DNA from: an uncultured Victivallis sp.
GTDB lineage: Bacteria; Verrucomicrobiota; Lentisphaeria; Victivallales; Victivallaceae
Assembly: GCF_944391105.1 (NCBI RefSeq)
Contig: NZ_CALXSK010000021.1
Span: forward strand, 1 to 57,152
Direction of reading: 5' to 3'
Length of the DNA: 57,152 bases
Shown here: in pieces, positions 27,546-36,039 of the stretch
Position numbering within the stretch: position 1 is the stretch's first letter
How the letters are laid out: every line of letters begins with the position of its first letter
Notes under the pieces: model-generated
Seen by the model: only the letters and a program-made list of their open reading frames with translations
Told to the model about the DNA's origin: nothing
Database searches by the model: none
Made by a program: the position numbers and the translations under genes

Positions 27546-28882
27546 CCGCAGGGTGCGCGATCGGGCTCGGAAACATCTGGCGCTTTCCGTTCATCTGCGG
27601 CCAGTACGGCGGCGCGATCTTCGTGCTGATCTACCTCTTCTTCCTCATCGCGCTCGGCATGCCGGTCATGGTCATGGAGCTTTCGCTCGGCCGCGCGAGC
27701 CGCCGCAATATCTTCGGCGCGTACAAAACGCTCGCAAGCGACAAACGGTTCAAATGGCACTATCCCGGTGCGGTGTTCTTCCTCGGCAACATCATCTTAA
27801 TGATGTTCTACACGACCGTCACAGGCTGGATGATCGCCTATGCGCTGAAGTTCGCCGCAGGTTCGCTTTCGGAACTTGACGCGGAAGGAGTGGCCGCCCA
27901 TTTCAACGGCTTTCTCGCCAATCCGGTTGCGATGGCCGGATTCATGCTGTTCACCGTGGCCGGTTCCACGGCGGTCTGCGCAATCGGGCTGCAAAAGGGG
28001 GTCGAACGAATTACGAAGTTCCTGATGGCGAGTTTGTTTCTGCTGCTCATCGGACTGTGTCTGCGGACGCTGTTCCTTCCGGGTGCGGCGGAGGGGCTCT
28101 CGTTCTACCTTTTCCCGAACCCGGAGTCGATCCGGCACGTCGGACTGCCGCGCGTGATCGTCGAAGCGATGAACCAGGCATTTTTCACGCTGAGCCTCGG
28201 CGTCGGAAGCATCGCAATCTTCGGCAGTTACATCGACCGCTCGCACACGCTTCCGAAAGAGACGCTCGCGATTGTGGCGCTGGACACGCTCGTGGCGATT
28301 CTGGCGGGCGTCATCATCTTCCCGGCCTGTTTTTCGTTCGGAGTGCGTCCAGACTCCGGGCCGGGACTCGTCTTCGTCTCGCTGCCGAACGTCTTCAACG
28401 TCATGCAGGGCGGGCGCATCTGGGGGACGCTCTTCTTCCTCTTCATGAGTGCCGCGGCGCTGACGACGGTCGTTGCGGTATTCGAGAACATCATCGCGTT
28501 CCTGATCGACGAACTGAAATTCAGCCGTCTCGCGGCTTCGCTCACAACCGGAATCGGCATCGCCGTGCTCTCGCTGCCCTGCGCGTTCGGCTACAATCTG
28601 CTCAGCGGAGTCCATCCGCTCGGGGGGAATAGCACGTTTCTCGACCTTGAGGACTACATCGTCAGCGGCAACCTGCTGCCGCTCGGGAGTCTCTTCGTGG
28701 TGCTCTTCTGCACCTCCCGCTACGGGTGGGGGTGGAAGAATTTCCTCACAGAGGCGAACACCGGCAGCGGGATACGCTTTCCATCGGCGTTGCGGATCTA
28801 TGTCACGGTTGTAATTCCGGTGCTGATTGTGCTTCTTTTTTCAATCGGCTTCGCGAGGCAGTGGTTCGGATTTGACATTTAA
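27485..28882 (+). CDS. Sodium-dependent NSS (SNF) family transporter
   Basis: 465 residues, about 11-12 membrane segments. The N-terminus has the NSS signature [31 protein letters not shown] region (TM1), with the unwound GLGN that binds Na+ and substrate; MVMELSLGR follows in TM2. The family moves amino acids or related amines with Na+. Start chosen because the mature fold begins just after it; no upstream in-frame ATG/GTG/TTG exists in the leader, and its own ribosome site is weak. Single gene, with an AT-rich 5' region; its last codons contain the -35 element of the next promoter. Confidence 0.9.
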   Translation: [465 protein letters not shown]

Positions 28883-28899
28883 GAAAATGAAGTTATATT
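28872..28899 (+). promoter_or_regulatory. Strong sigma70-type promoter of the ferredoxin gene
   Basis: TTGACA (28872-28877, overlapping the end of the transporter gene) and TATATT (28894-28899) with a 16-bp spacer. A strong AAGGAG (28931-28936) precedes the ferredoxin ATG. Confidence 0.7.
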
Positions 28900-28943
28900 A
28901 GGTGCATTGCCCGTTTCAACAAACAACTCCAAGGAGAATCAAA

Positions 28944-29114
28944 ATGGCGGCTAAGGTTGACAAAGAGAAGTGTGTTGGTTGCGAAGCCTGCGTCGGCGCC
29001 TGCCCGGTCGAAGCGATTTCCGTGAACGACGGCAAGGCTGATGTCGATGCCGGTACCTGCATCGAGTGCGGCGCCTGCGTCGGCGAGTGCCCCTCCGAAG
29101 CGATCTCGCTCTAA
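28944..29114 (+). CDS. 2[4Fe-4S] clostridial-type ferredoxin
   Basis: 56 residues with two CX2CX2CX3CP clusters (CVGCEACVGACP and CIECGACVGECP), the complete ligand set for two low-potential [4Fe-4S] clusters. Small acidic cytoplasmic electron carrier. It has its own strong promoter and a good ribosome site and is followed by a 9-bp terminator, so it is probably made abundantly as a monocistronic mRNA. It could be the ferredoxin partner of the flavoprotein complex encoded at 43.6-47.8 kb (inference). Confidence 0.95.
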   Translation: MAAKVDKEKCVGCEACVGACPVEAISVNDGKADVDAGTCIECGACVGECPSEAISL

Positions 29115-29135
29115 GAGTTTTCGTTTCCGACTACG

Positions 29136-29169
29136 GCGGAAGGCGCAATGCTTTCCGCTGTTTTTTTTT
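29136..29169 (+). terminator. Rho-independent terminator after the ferredoxin gene
   Basis: GCGGAAGGC (29136-29144) pairs with GCTTTCCGC (29150-29158), 9 bp with one G-U pair and a 5-nt loop, followed by TG and nine T. The T run leads directly into GGAG, the ribosome site of the next gene. Confidence 0.85.
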
Positions 29170-29179
29170 GGAGTATTCC

Positions 29180-30625
29180 GTGGACAGGAGATTGACAAGA
29201 CTGCTCCCGCCGGTGCTGATTCTCGGTGCGCTGTTTCTCTTTGCGCCGGCCTATCTGAGCCGCGACCTCTGGTTCGACGAGGCGCTCACATTCCTCGATT
29301 TCGCGCAGCGCGGTTCGCCGCTGGCCATCTACCGCAGTTACGTGATACCGAACAACCAGATTCTCTACACGATTGCGTTGCACTACTGGTTTCAGCTGCT
29401 GCCGCCGGGAATCGAGCCGGTTTTCTGGTTCCGACTGCTTTCGTTCCTGTTCGGCATTGCGACGCTGCTGCTGTTCTACCGTTTTTTCCGGGTGCGCATG
29501 GCGGGGGGGACGATTCTGCTGCCGGTGCTGACGGCGATGGCGGTTTCCGTGCCGTTCCTGATCTACGCAACGGCGCTGCGCGGCTATATGCCAAGCGCGC
29601 TCTTCATTGTACTTGCGCTGCACACGGCGCTGAACTTCGCGGGGAAACCGGAGTGGAAACGCGGTTTCTGGTACGCGCTCGCCTCGCTCGGCGCAGTTGC
29701 GACGATCCCGTCGAACCTCGCGGTGCTCGCGGGGGTGGTGCTCTATGCGCTGCCGCTCTTCGGCAACGGCTTCTGGAAGCGGCGCGCATTCTGGATTCTG
29801 GCGCTCATTCCGCCGGCGATGTTCCTGCTCTTTTATCTGCCGATCCTCCCCTCGTTCCTCGGCTGCCTGCGGCTCGGAGAGGGGTGGCACAGCGGCTGGG
29901 GGGCGCTGCTCGCGGTGCTGGCGGCATTCGTCTACTCGTTCGCGATGCTGCTGCTGCCGGGAACCGGTTCGCTGCTTGCGCTCGACCGGGAGCGATTCCA
30001 ATGGATCCGGGCGATGCGGCTTCTGATCTGGCTCATTCCGCTGCCGATGGCACTGCTGTTGAAAGTCGCGCCGTTTCCGCGGGTATTTTTCCCGTTCTGG
30101 CCGCTCTGGGCGCTGCTGCTTGCGGCGGGGATCCGCGACCTGACCGCGCTGAACTGCCGTCTGCGCCGCCGCTGGAACCGAACGGTCTGGATCGGGGCGC
30201 TCTTCGCGGTGGCGGTCGGCTGGGGATTCCTCGCGCAGCAGCCGAATCTGCGGCTCATGTTCTCGCGCCGCTTCGGCGGAGCGGGGGCGGACGACTACTT
30301 CTACGGTTACTATCTGCGTCCGGAACATACGCCGTCGCGCACGGCCTTTGAAATTGCCGAGCGGTTTGAAGGACGGCCGCTGGCGGTATACGCGAGTTTC
30401 CAGGCCGATCCGTGGCCTCTGATGTTCTATCTGAACACTTCCGGAGCCGATTTGCGCGATTTCCGGTTCGACGGTCCGCGCGGACCGGTGAAGAATCTTG
30501 AACGCGGCACGCTGGTGATCCTGCGTTCGGACGAATCGGCACAGCAGATCGAGCAGCGGTTCCACCGCCGGCTCAAGCTGCTCTTCTCCAATGCGAATCA
30601 TGGGGTCTACACTGTTGAACGCTGA
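29180..30625 (+). CDS. GT39-like integral membrane glycosyltransferase
   Basis: 481 residues from the GTG at 29180 (GGAG at 29170-29173). About 11-12 membrane segments. An early luminal/periplasmic loop carries LSRDLWFDEALTF, the acidic motif of the PMT/ArnT/GT39-GT83 superfamily, which uses polyprenyl-phosphate sugars. The C-terminus is a soluble segment. The sugar donor and acceptor are unknown. ArnT, which would complete the arnA/arnD pathway found at 40.6 kb, belongs to the same superfamily but is longer, so this is at most a weak candidate. Translation starts inside the tail of the ferredoxin terminator. It overlaps miaA by 35 bp. Confidence 0.75.
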   Translation: MDRRLTRLLPPVLILGALFLFAPAYLSRDLWFDEALTFLDFAQRGSPLAIYRSYVIPNNQILYTIALHYWFQLLPPGIEPVFWFRLLSFLFGIATLLLFYRFFRVRMAGGTILLPVLTAMAVSVPFLIYATALRGYMPSALFIVLALHTALNFAGKPEWKRGFWYALASLGAVATIPSNLAVLAGVVLYALPLFGNGFWKRRAFWILALIPPAMFLLFYLPILPSFLGCLRLGEGWHSGWGALLAVLAAFVYSFAMLLLPGTGSLLALDRERFQWIRAMRLLIWLIPLPMALLLKVAPFPRVFFPFWPLWALLLAAGIRDLTALNCRLRRRWNRTVWIGALFAVAVGWGFLAQQPNLRLMFSRRFGGAGADDYFYGYYLRPEHTPSRTAFEIAERFEGRPLAVYASFQADPWPLMFYLNTSGADLRDFRFDGPRGPVKNLERGTLVILRSDESAQQIEQRFHRRLKLLFSNANHGVYTVER

Positions 30626-31502
30626 AGAGATCACAGTCATCATGGGGCCGACCGCTTCGGGAAAAAGCGCACTCGCGCTCGACCTCGCGCGCCGGTATGG
30701 CGGAGAGATCGTCTCGGTCGACTCGATGCAGCTCTACCGGGGGCTCGAAATCGGAACCGCGCAGCCGACCGCGGAAGAGCGAAAACAAATCCCGCACCAT
30801 CTGGTCGGCTGTTTCGACTTCCACACGCGCGTCGACGTATTCACCTACGTGAAACTTGCGGATCAGTCCATCGCACAGATCCGCGCGCGCGGCCGGAAAC
30901 CGATTCTTGCCGGAGGAACCGGCCTCTATCTGCGGGCACTGCTTTACGGTCTCGACGAACTGCCCGCCGACCGCGAACTGCGCCGGAAACTCGACGAAAC
31001 CTACGACTCCGATGCCGGTGCGGAAGCGCTGAAACGGCGTATGGCCGAACTCGATCCGGACGGGCTCGCCCGCTGGGGAAACTGCCGTCGCCGCCTCATC
31101 CGCGCGCTCGAAGTGCGGCTGCTGACCGGAAAGTCGATCCTCGAACTTCAGAAGAACCCGTTCGACGAACTGCGCTATCCGGTACGGGCGGTGCGGCTCG
31201 ATCCGCCCGCGGATGAACTCAAGGCGCGAATCCGGTCCCGCGCCAGACGGATGCTCGAAAACGGCTGGATTGAGGAGGCCTCCGCCGCCGTGAAAGCCGG
31301 ACTGCTCGAAACCCCGACCGCCCACCAGGCGATCGGCTACCGGCTCATCGCTGATTATCTTGCCGGGAAGTTCGGATATGAAGAACTGTACGAGCGCATC
31401 AGCACCGTCACCTGGCAGTTTGCGCGCCGCCAGCGCACCTGGTTCCGCCACCAGCACCCCGAGGCGGAGGTGTACGGCAGCGACACTCAAATCGTTCTCT
31501 GA
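30591..31502 (+). CDS. miaA: tRNA dimethylallyltransferase MiaA
   Basis: 303 residues. It transfers a dimethylallyl group to A37 of tRNAs reading UNN codons. P-loop GPTASGKSALAL, then IVSVDSMQLYRGLEIGTA and GGTGLYLRALLYGL are MiaA hallmarks; TWQFARRQRTWFRH near the C-terminus is the conserved tRNA-binding/closing motif. Length is normal. Start is 30591 or the nearby ATG at 30600; both lie inside the previous gene, implying co-expression. It overlaps the convergent GntR gene by 16 bp. Confidence 0.95.
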   Translation: MRIMGSTLLNAEEITVIMGPTASGKSALALDLARRYGGEIVSVDSMQLYRGLEIGTAQPTAEERKQIPHHLVGCFDFHTRVDVFTYVKLADQSIAQIRARGRKPILAGGTGLYLRALLYGLDELPADRELRRKLDETYDSDAGAEALKRRMAELDPDGLARWGNCRRRLIRALEVRLLTGKSILELQKNPFDELRYPVRAVRLDPPADELKARIRSRARRMLENGWIEEASAAVKAGLLETPTAHQAIGYRLIADYLAGKFGYEELYERISTVTWQFARRQRTWFRHQHPEAEVYGSDTQIVL

Positions 31503-32599
31503 TCGGTAAATTCCGCCGGAATTCGCAGCACCTCGCCGGGGGCGTTTTCCAGCACCATGCGCTTGAGCATGAGCCCGGCCGCGCGTCCGAGTTCCGCGTA
31601 GGGCCGCGACACGGAACTGTAGCGCGCGCCGAAAAGCGGATCGAGATTGCAGTAGTGCTCGAAGTAACAGACCGAGACATCCCGCCCCGGCTTCATCCCC
31701 TTCGCATTCAAAAGGGCGTCGAAGTAGGAGAGCGGCAGATTGCTCCCCTCCAGCACGAGCGTGGTCCGTTCATCGACAAGTTCCGGCAGCAGCCGCGTCT
31801 CGAACTCCCGGAAGAGCGATTTCGCCGCGAGCTCGTCGAAGAGCATCTTCTCAAGTTCGAATTCCGCCGCCCCCGGGGTGTTGCGAGCGACCGAAAGCGA
31901 ACGCTCGACCGAATAACGGTCAACCCCCGCGAAGAGCATGCGCGAACGCCCGTGCGCAGCCGCCTTCGCCAGCGCCTTCGCCAGCGCGGGCTGTTCATCG
32001 ATATAGACCCCGGGATGGCGCCGCGACAGAAAGTCTCGGGAACACGGATCCTCGGCCGAAAAGATCAGAACGTAACGCACCTGCTTCGCATCGAATGACT
32101 CGACGATTTCGAACGCTTCATCTCCGGAAGCGAAGATCTGGCCGTTGATGAGGAAACCGTCGATTCCGGCACTCTCAATGAGATGATTCAGATAACTCCT
32201 GCGGGCGGCGCCCGAAAGCGCGGGCATGAGCACAAGTCCCGCCTCCTCGGCATTGACCGCCTGAACCGCCCCCTGCTGAATCGCGGGGTCGTCACTGCGC
32301 AGTGTCGGCGCCGCAGGCAGAATGCAGAGACGCCGAAGTGCAGGCGCCCTCCCCTCCGGCGGCGGAGGAGGATTCACGTAAACCCCCTTGCCGCGGCCGC
32401 GTTCGCGCCGGAGCAGCCCCTCGTTCGCGAGCAGCGCGACAGCCTGACGGATCGTCATGCCGCTGACCTCGAAGAGTTCGCACAACTGCGGATAACTCGG
32501 CAGCTTGTCGCCGACGCGGTAGATGCCGCGCCGGATCCGTTCGCGCAGAATGGCCGCGATACGGCGGTATTTGATTTCGTTCGACTCGGGATTGTTCAT
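31487..32599 (-). CDS. GntR-family regulator with LacI-type sensor domain
   Basis: 370 residues. Residues about 8-75 are a GntR winged helix (KYRRIAAILRERIRRGIYRV, then QLCELFEVSGMTIRQAVALL, ending GRGKGVYV). A Pro-rich linker (NPPPPPEGR) leads to a periplasmic-binding-like domain ending in SSVSRPYAELGRAAGLMLKR, the LacI-type C-terminal block. This is the same chimeric layout as the regulator at 6810, but the proteins are clearly different. It is not adjacent to sugar genes; its targets are unknown. Confidence 0.83.
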   Translation of the reverse strand: MNNPESNEIKYRRIAAILRERIRRGIYRVGDKLPSYPQLCELFEVSGMTIRQAVALLANEGLLRRERGRGKGVYVNPPPPPEGRAPALRRLCILPAAPTLRSDDPAIQQGAVQAVNAEEAGLVLMPALSGAARRSYLNHLIESAGIDGFLINGQIFASGDEAFEIVESFDAKQVRYVLIFSAEDPCSRDFLSRRHPGVYIDEQPALAKALAKAAAHGRSRMLFAGVDRYSVERSLSVARNTPGAAEFELEKMLFDELAAKSLFREFETRLLPELVDERTTLVLEGSNLPLSYFDALLNAKGMKPGRDVSVCYFEHYCNLDPLFGARYSSVSRPYAELGRAAGLMLKRMVLENAPGEVLRIPAEFTDQRTI

Positions 32600-32639
32600 T
32601 CTTTCAATGTATCACCAAACGGTCGTCCCTGCAAGCGAA

Positions 32640-32673
32640 AAAAGCGGAATCCCCGGCAGGAGATCCCGCTTTT
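32640..32673 (-). terminator. Terminator of the TM_helix membrane protein gene
   Basis: AAAAGCGGAATC (32640-32651) and GATCCCGCTTTT (32662-32673) pair over 12 positions with one mismatch. Read on the minus strand, the hairpin is followed by a T run, 16 bp after the stop of the 32689-34230 gene. The A/T flanks may allow bidirectional function. Confidence 0.7.
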
Positions 32674-32688
32674 GCAGCGTGTTCCGGC

Positions 32689-34230
32689 TCACTTCTTCGT
32701 GATTTTCCGATCCCACTCTTCCAGCTTCCTCGCTGCGAACTCGCGACCGCCGATGCCGAAGGCGATCGCCGCCGCCACGCAGATCGCGCCGAGCAGCAAC
32801 GCAAACGCGATTTCGACGATCCGCCCGTTCAAATTCAGCGTCGAGAGCGCGACCGCGCCGGTGAAAACCAGCACCGCCACGCGCACCGCCGTCGCGAGAA
32901 ATTCCGAACTCTCCCCCTTGCCGCGCAGCGCGTTCGCCGCGAGGTTCGCGAGGAAGATGCCGACCATCATCACCACCACCCCGACGATGATGTTGCCGCC
33001 GAAGACGATGAAGATCCGGATCAACGCCGCGAGCTCCATGAAACCGAGCAGTTCGCAGGCCGAAACCGCGGCGAACAGCATGATCGCGAGAAATGCGAGC
33101 TTGCCGACCACGGCGGAGGGTCTCACCGTCGTCTCGCTCTTCGGCGCGAATCCGAGCGACGCGATCAGGCGGTCGAAGCCGAATCCCTCGAAAAGCTGCG
33201 TGACGATTCCGGCCACGACGCCGCCGACGATGAACGCGACGAAAACGAGCACTCCCGCACCGATCACACTGCCGGTTGCGTTCAGAATCATGTCAAAGAA
33301 TTTCGAAACCGAGTTGGTCAACGCCTCGATCTGCAACGCGTTCAGCGCCGAAATCACCACCGGAATCGCCACGAGCACATAGGCGACCAGACCCGCGAGG
33401 TAGGAGATTCCCCGCTCGCCGAAAAGATTGCCGCCGCCGGATTTCTTCCCGAACTCATCGAGCCGCGAGAGAAACAGCAGCCCCGCCACCGCGCGGCGCA
33501 CGATGCGCGCAACGAAGAGCCCGACCACGAGAATCGCTCCCGCCGCAATCAGATTCGGAACAAATCCGAGCAGTTTCGCAAGCATGCCCTCAAGCGGCTC
33601 GGTGATGCCGTTGATGTTCAACGCCCGGAGGATCGCCGGGACGAAGAAGAGCAGGACGATCCAGTAAATCACGCTCCCGGCTATCTGGCTGAACGGCTTT
33701 GCCACTCTGACGTCACTCTCTTTGCCGTCGGTGACGTCGATCTCCGTCCGGGGGGAAAACTTCTCGTCGAGCTTCATCACCGTCATGACTGTAACCGAAA
33801 AATATTCGAGCACCGAAGCCGCCACCCAGGCCACAAACACGAGCAGTCCCGCGGCGATGATGTTCGCACCGTACCCGACGACCGTATTGACGAACTCCCG
33901 GATCGGTCCGGCGGCCTCCGAGAGATTCAGTGCCGTCAGACACCCGAGAATGGTCAGCAGAAGAATCATGTAGAATACGATCCGCGAAACCACCTTCTCG
34001 ATCTTCGAACCGGAAACCGATCTCTTTCCGCCCGGAAAACTCTTTTCGAGCTTTTCGTCGAGCCCGAAACTCCGCACCGCCTTGCCCGCCAGCCCCGCGA
34101 AAAACCACGCCAGCAGCACTCCGACGATCAGAATCAGCAGCGCCCAGACCAGATTGAGGATGTTCATGTCCACCACAATCTGCCAGATTTCCTGCCAGAA
34201 ATCGGCAACACTTTGAGAATTCCCGTCCAT
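32689..34230 (-). CDS. Membrane protein with five TM_helix repeats (CmpX-like)
   Basis: 513 residues. Five related segments, each a long hydrophobic helix followed by an amphipathic stretch often ending in (L)DE(K/F), occur at roughly 100-residue spacing (for example GANIIAAGLLVFVAWVAASV, then FVPNLIAAGAILVVGLFVAR). This is the conserved TM_helix repeat known from CmpX-like proteins and the N-termini of some mechanosensitive channels. No MscS beta domain is visible, so channel activity is uncertain; a role in envelope stress or osmotic response is inference. AAGGGAG precedes the ATG. Monocistronic, with its own terminator. Confidence 0.75.
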   Translation of the reverse strand: MDGNSQSVADFWQEIWQIVVDMNILNLVWALLILIVGVLLAWFFAGLAGKAVRSFGLDEKLEKSFPGGKRSVSGSKIEKVVSRIVFYMILLLTILGCLTALNLSEAAGPIREFVNTVVGYGANIIAAGLLVFVAWVAASVLEYFSVTVMTVMKLDEKFSPRTEIDVTDGKESDVRVAKPFSQIAGSVIYWIVLLFFVPAILRALNINGITEPLEGMLAKLLGFVPNLIAAGAILVVGLFVARIVRRAVAGLLFLSRLDEFGKKSGGGNLFGERGISYLAGLVAYVLVAIPVVISALNALQIEALTNSVSKFFDMILNATGSVIGAGVLVFVAFIVGGVVAGIVTQLFEGFGFDRLIASLGFAPKSETTVRPSAVVGKLAFLAIMLFAAVSACELLGFMELAALIRIFIVFGGNIIVGVVVMMVGIFLANLAANALRGKGESSEFLATAVRVAVLVFTGAVALSTLNLNGRIVEIAFALLLGAICVAAAIAFGIGGREFAARKLEEWDRKITKK

Positions 34231-34376
34231 ACGCGCTCCCTTCGGTTAAGTGAAAGATTCTTTATCCGGAGTTTTCTCCCCCGACCTGTGATTTACCGTA
34301 GCATGTAGATCTCGGATTTGCAAGGAAAAATGTGACGGCATCGGCAAAAAATCGCGCAGGACTTCCGAATTATTCT

Positions 34377-35243
34377 TCATAACTCGGCGGGCAGAATCCC
34401 GGGGCCGGATTCGTCCAGCACGCCGGAATCGAGCACGCTTCTCAACCGGGAGATCAACCGCGCTTTGTCCGCCGGAAAACGTGCTTCGAGCGGCAGAGGA
34501 TTCGATGTGTGGTTCGCACGAAAAACAGTATGTTCGAGTTCCAGATTCTCCACCAGCGTCAGCAGTTCCGCAACCGTCTCGGCCTCGCTGAGCAGCTCGA
34601 ATTCCCCGAACGGTTTTCCGAGCACGGGAACAAACCGCAACGCGGAGAGCAGCCGCGGCTGCATCGCATTGAGCGCTTCAGCCGAGCGGACGGCATGCTC
34701 ACGGCTGTACACGCGTCCGCCGAGTCCGAGCAGCACCATGACCGATGCGCGCAATCCGCACGCCTGTGCCCGCCGGACCGAGTCGATCATCTGCGCGACC
34801 TGTTCGGTTTTTCCGACCCGGTCGAGAAGCGGCTGCATCCCGGTTTCGAGTCCGAGGTAAAGCGTGTGAAACCGGAGCGTTTTCAAAACTTCAAGGGCAG
34901 AATCCTCATAGCGGGCAATCGAGCTGCCGTTCGCATAGGAGTTGATCCGCACAAGACGCGGGAACGCCGCATTCAGCGCCTCAAGAATCCGCCGCAGCCG
35001 GTCGAATCCGAGCGCCAGAACATCCCCGTCCGCGAGAAAGATCCGCCGGACACCCGGACAGCGCCGTCCCGCCGCCGCGATTTCGTCGAGCAGTTCCAGC
35101 TCCGGGCGCGGCCGGTACGCCACGCCCTTGTACATGCCGCAGAACCGGCAGCCATTGTGCGGACAGCCGTAAGCCGCCTGAAAAATCAGACTCTCCGCCT
35201 CGGCGGGAGGTCGGTAGAGCGGCTCAACGTAACGGGGAATCAT
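34377..35243 (-). CDS. Radical SAM protein with CX4CX2C cluster motif
   Basis: 288 residues. The [4Fe-4S]/SAM site is Cys27, Cys32 and Cys35 (YGCPHNGCRFCGMY), a CX4CX2C spacing rather than the classic CX3CX2C but seen in one branch of the Elp3/MiaB/NifB-like radical SAM proteins. Later blocks RIFLADGDVLAL and LETGMQPLLDRVGK are typical of the barrel. No auxiliary cluster is visible. The reaction is unknown. It is translationally coupled (ATGA overlap) to the TerB/DnaJ gene upstream. Confidence 0.85.
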   Translation of the reverse strand: MIPRYVEPLYRPPAEAESLIFQAAYGCPHNGCRFCGMYKGVAYRPRPELELLDEIAAAGRRCPGVRRIFLADGDVLALGFDRLRRILEALNAAFPRLVRINSYANGSSIARYEDSALEVLKTLRFHTLYLGLETGMQPLLDRVGKTEQVAQMIDSVRRAQACGLRASVMVLLGLGGRVYSREHAVRSAEALNAMQPRLLSALRFVPVLGKPFGEFELLSEAETVAELLTLVENLELEHTVFRANHTSNPLPLEARFPADKARLISRLRSVLDSGVLDESGPGILPAEL

Positions 35244-35998
35244 GAAATATTGCGTGCCTTCTTCAACTCGTCATATGCCTGATTGATGCGCTGCATCTCA
35301 TTTTTGGCGAACTCGACGAACTCCGGCGGCAGCCCTTTGGCCTGAATTTTGTCGGGATGAAACTCGGCACATTTTTTCCGCCAGGCGCTCTTGAGCTCCT
35401 GATCGGAAACGGAGGAGGAGCAGCCGAGCACTTCATAGTAGGCCTCAAGCGAACACTCCCGCGACGCAACTCCGCTCCCCGCTCCGGAGCAGAAGAACGC
35501 ATCGACATATCCGGCGAATCCGAATCGATTCTCCGCATAAATCAGAATCGCCCTCTCACGCGGGTCGAGTTTTCCATCCACAATTGCCAGTTCGCACAGT
35601 ACTCCGAGAAATTGCTGGAGCAGATCCCGGTCGGCGACGGCTTCCGCCATACGGTCGACATACCACTGAAACGGAACGTCGTTATCGCGCGCCGTATTGA
35701 AAATCTTCCGAATCGCATCGCGCTCGAGCGAGGCAAAATTCCGTTCGATGAAAGTGCGGATATACGCCGCTTCGCTGCGGCTGACCACCCCGTCCGCTTT
35801 CGCAAGTTTCGCGAGGCATGAAAAAATCGCCACGACAAAAAGCGCCTGTTTTTCCTCTTCCCCGGAAGCCGGGGACGACTGCCGAGCGCCGATTTTTCCC
35901 TCCGCCCAGTGTCCGAGCAGCGCGCCCAGCGCGGCCCCCCATGGACCGCCGAGCATTCCGCCGACGGCGCCGCCCGCCAATGCACCAACCCAACTCAT
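35240..35998 (-). CDS. TerB-J-domain protein (DjlA-like)
   Basis: 252 residues. A Gly/Ala-rich hydrophobic N-terminus (WVGALAGGAVGGMLGGPWG) could be a membrane anchor like that of DjlA. Residues about 50-160 are a TerB-like acidic helical domain (LAKADGVVSRSEAAYI, VDGKLDPRERAIL). Residues about 185-250 are a J domain with the HPD motif (AEFHPDK), which would stimulate a DnaK-type ATPase. The same order occurs in DjlA co-chaperones. Encoded directly upstream of, and overlapping, the radical SAM gene. Confidence 0.85.
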   Translation of the reverse strand: MSWVGALAGGAVGGMLGGPWGAALGALLGHWAEGKIGARQSSPASGEEEKQALFVVAIFSCLAKLAKADGVVSRSEAAYIRTFIERNFASLERDAIRKIFNTARDNDVPFQWYVDRMAEAVADRDLLQQFLGVLCELAIVDGKLDPRERAILIYAENRFGFAGYVDAFFCSGAGSGVASRECSLEAYYEVLGCSSSVSDQELKSAWRKKCAEFHPDKIQAKGLPPEFVEFAKNEMQRINQAYDELKKARNIS

Positions 35999-36039
35999 TC
36001 CTGTTCAACTCCTTCTCATAAATCCGCCCGGACCGGCGG

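Noticed and set aside
28893..29198. 101-codon minus-strand frame opposite the ferredoxin gene
   Set aside because: Shadow of the Cys-rich ferredoxin codons; includes the terminator region and has no ribosome site.
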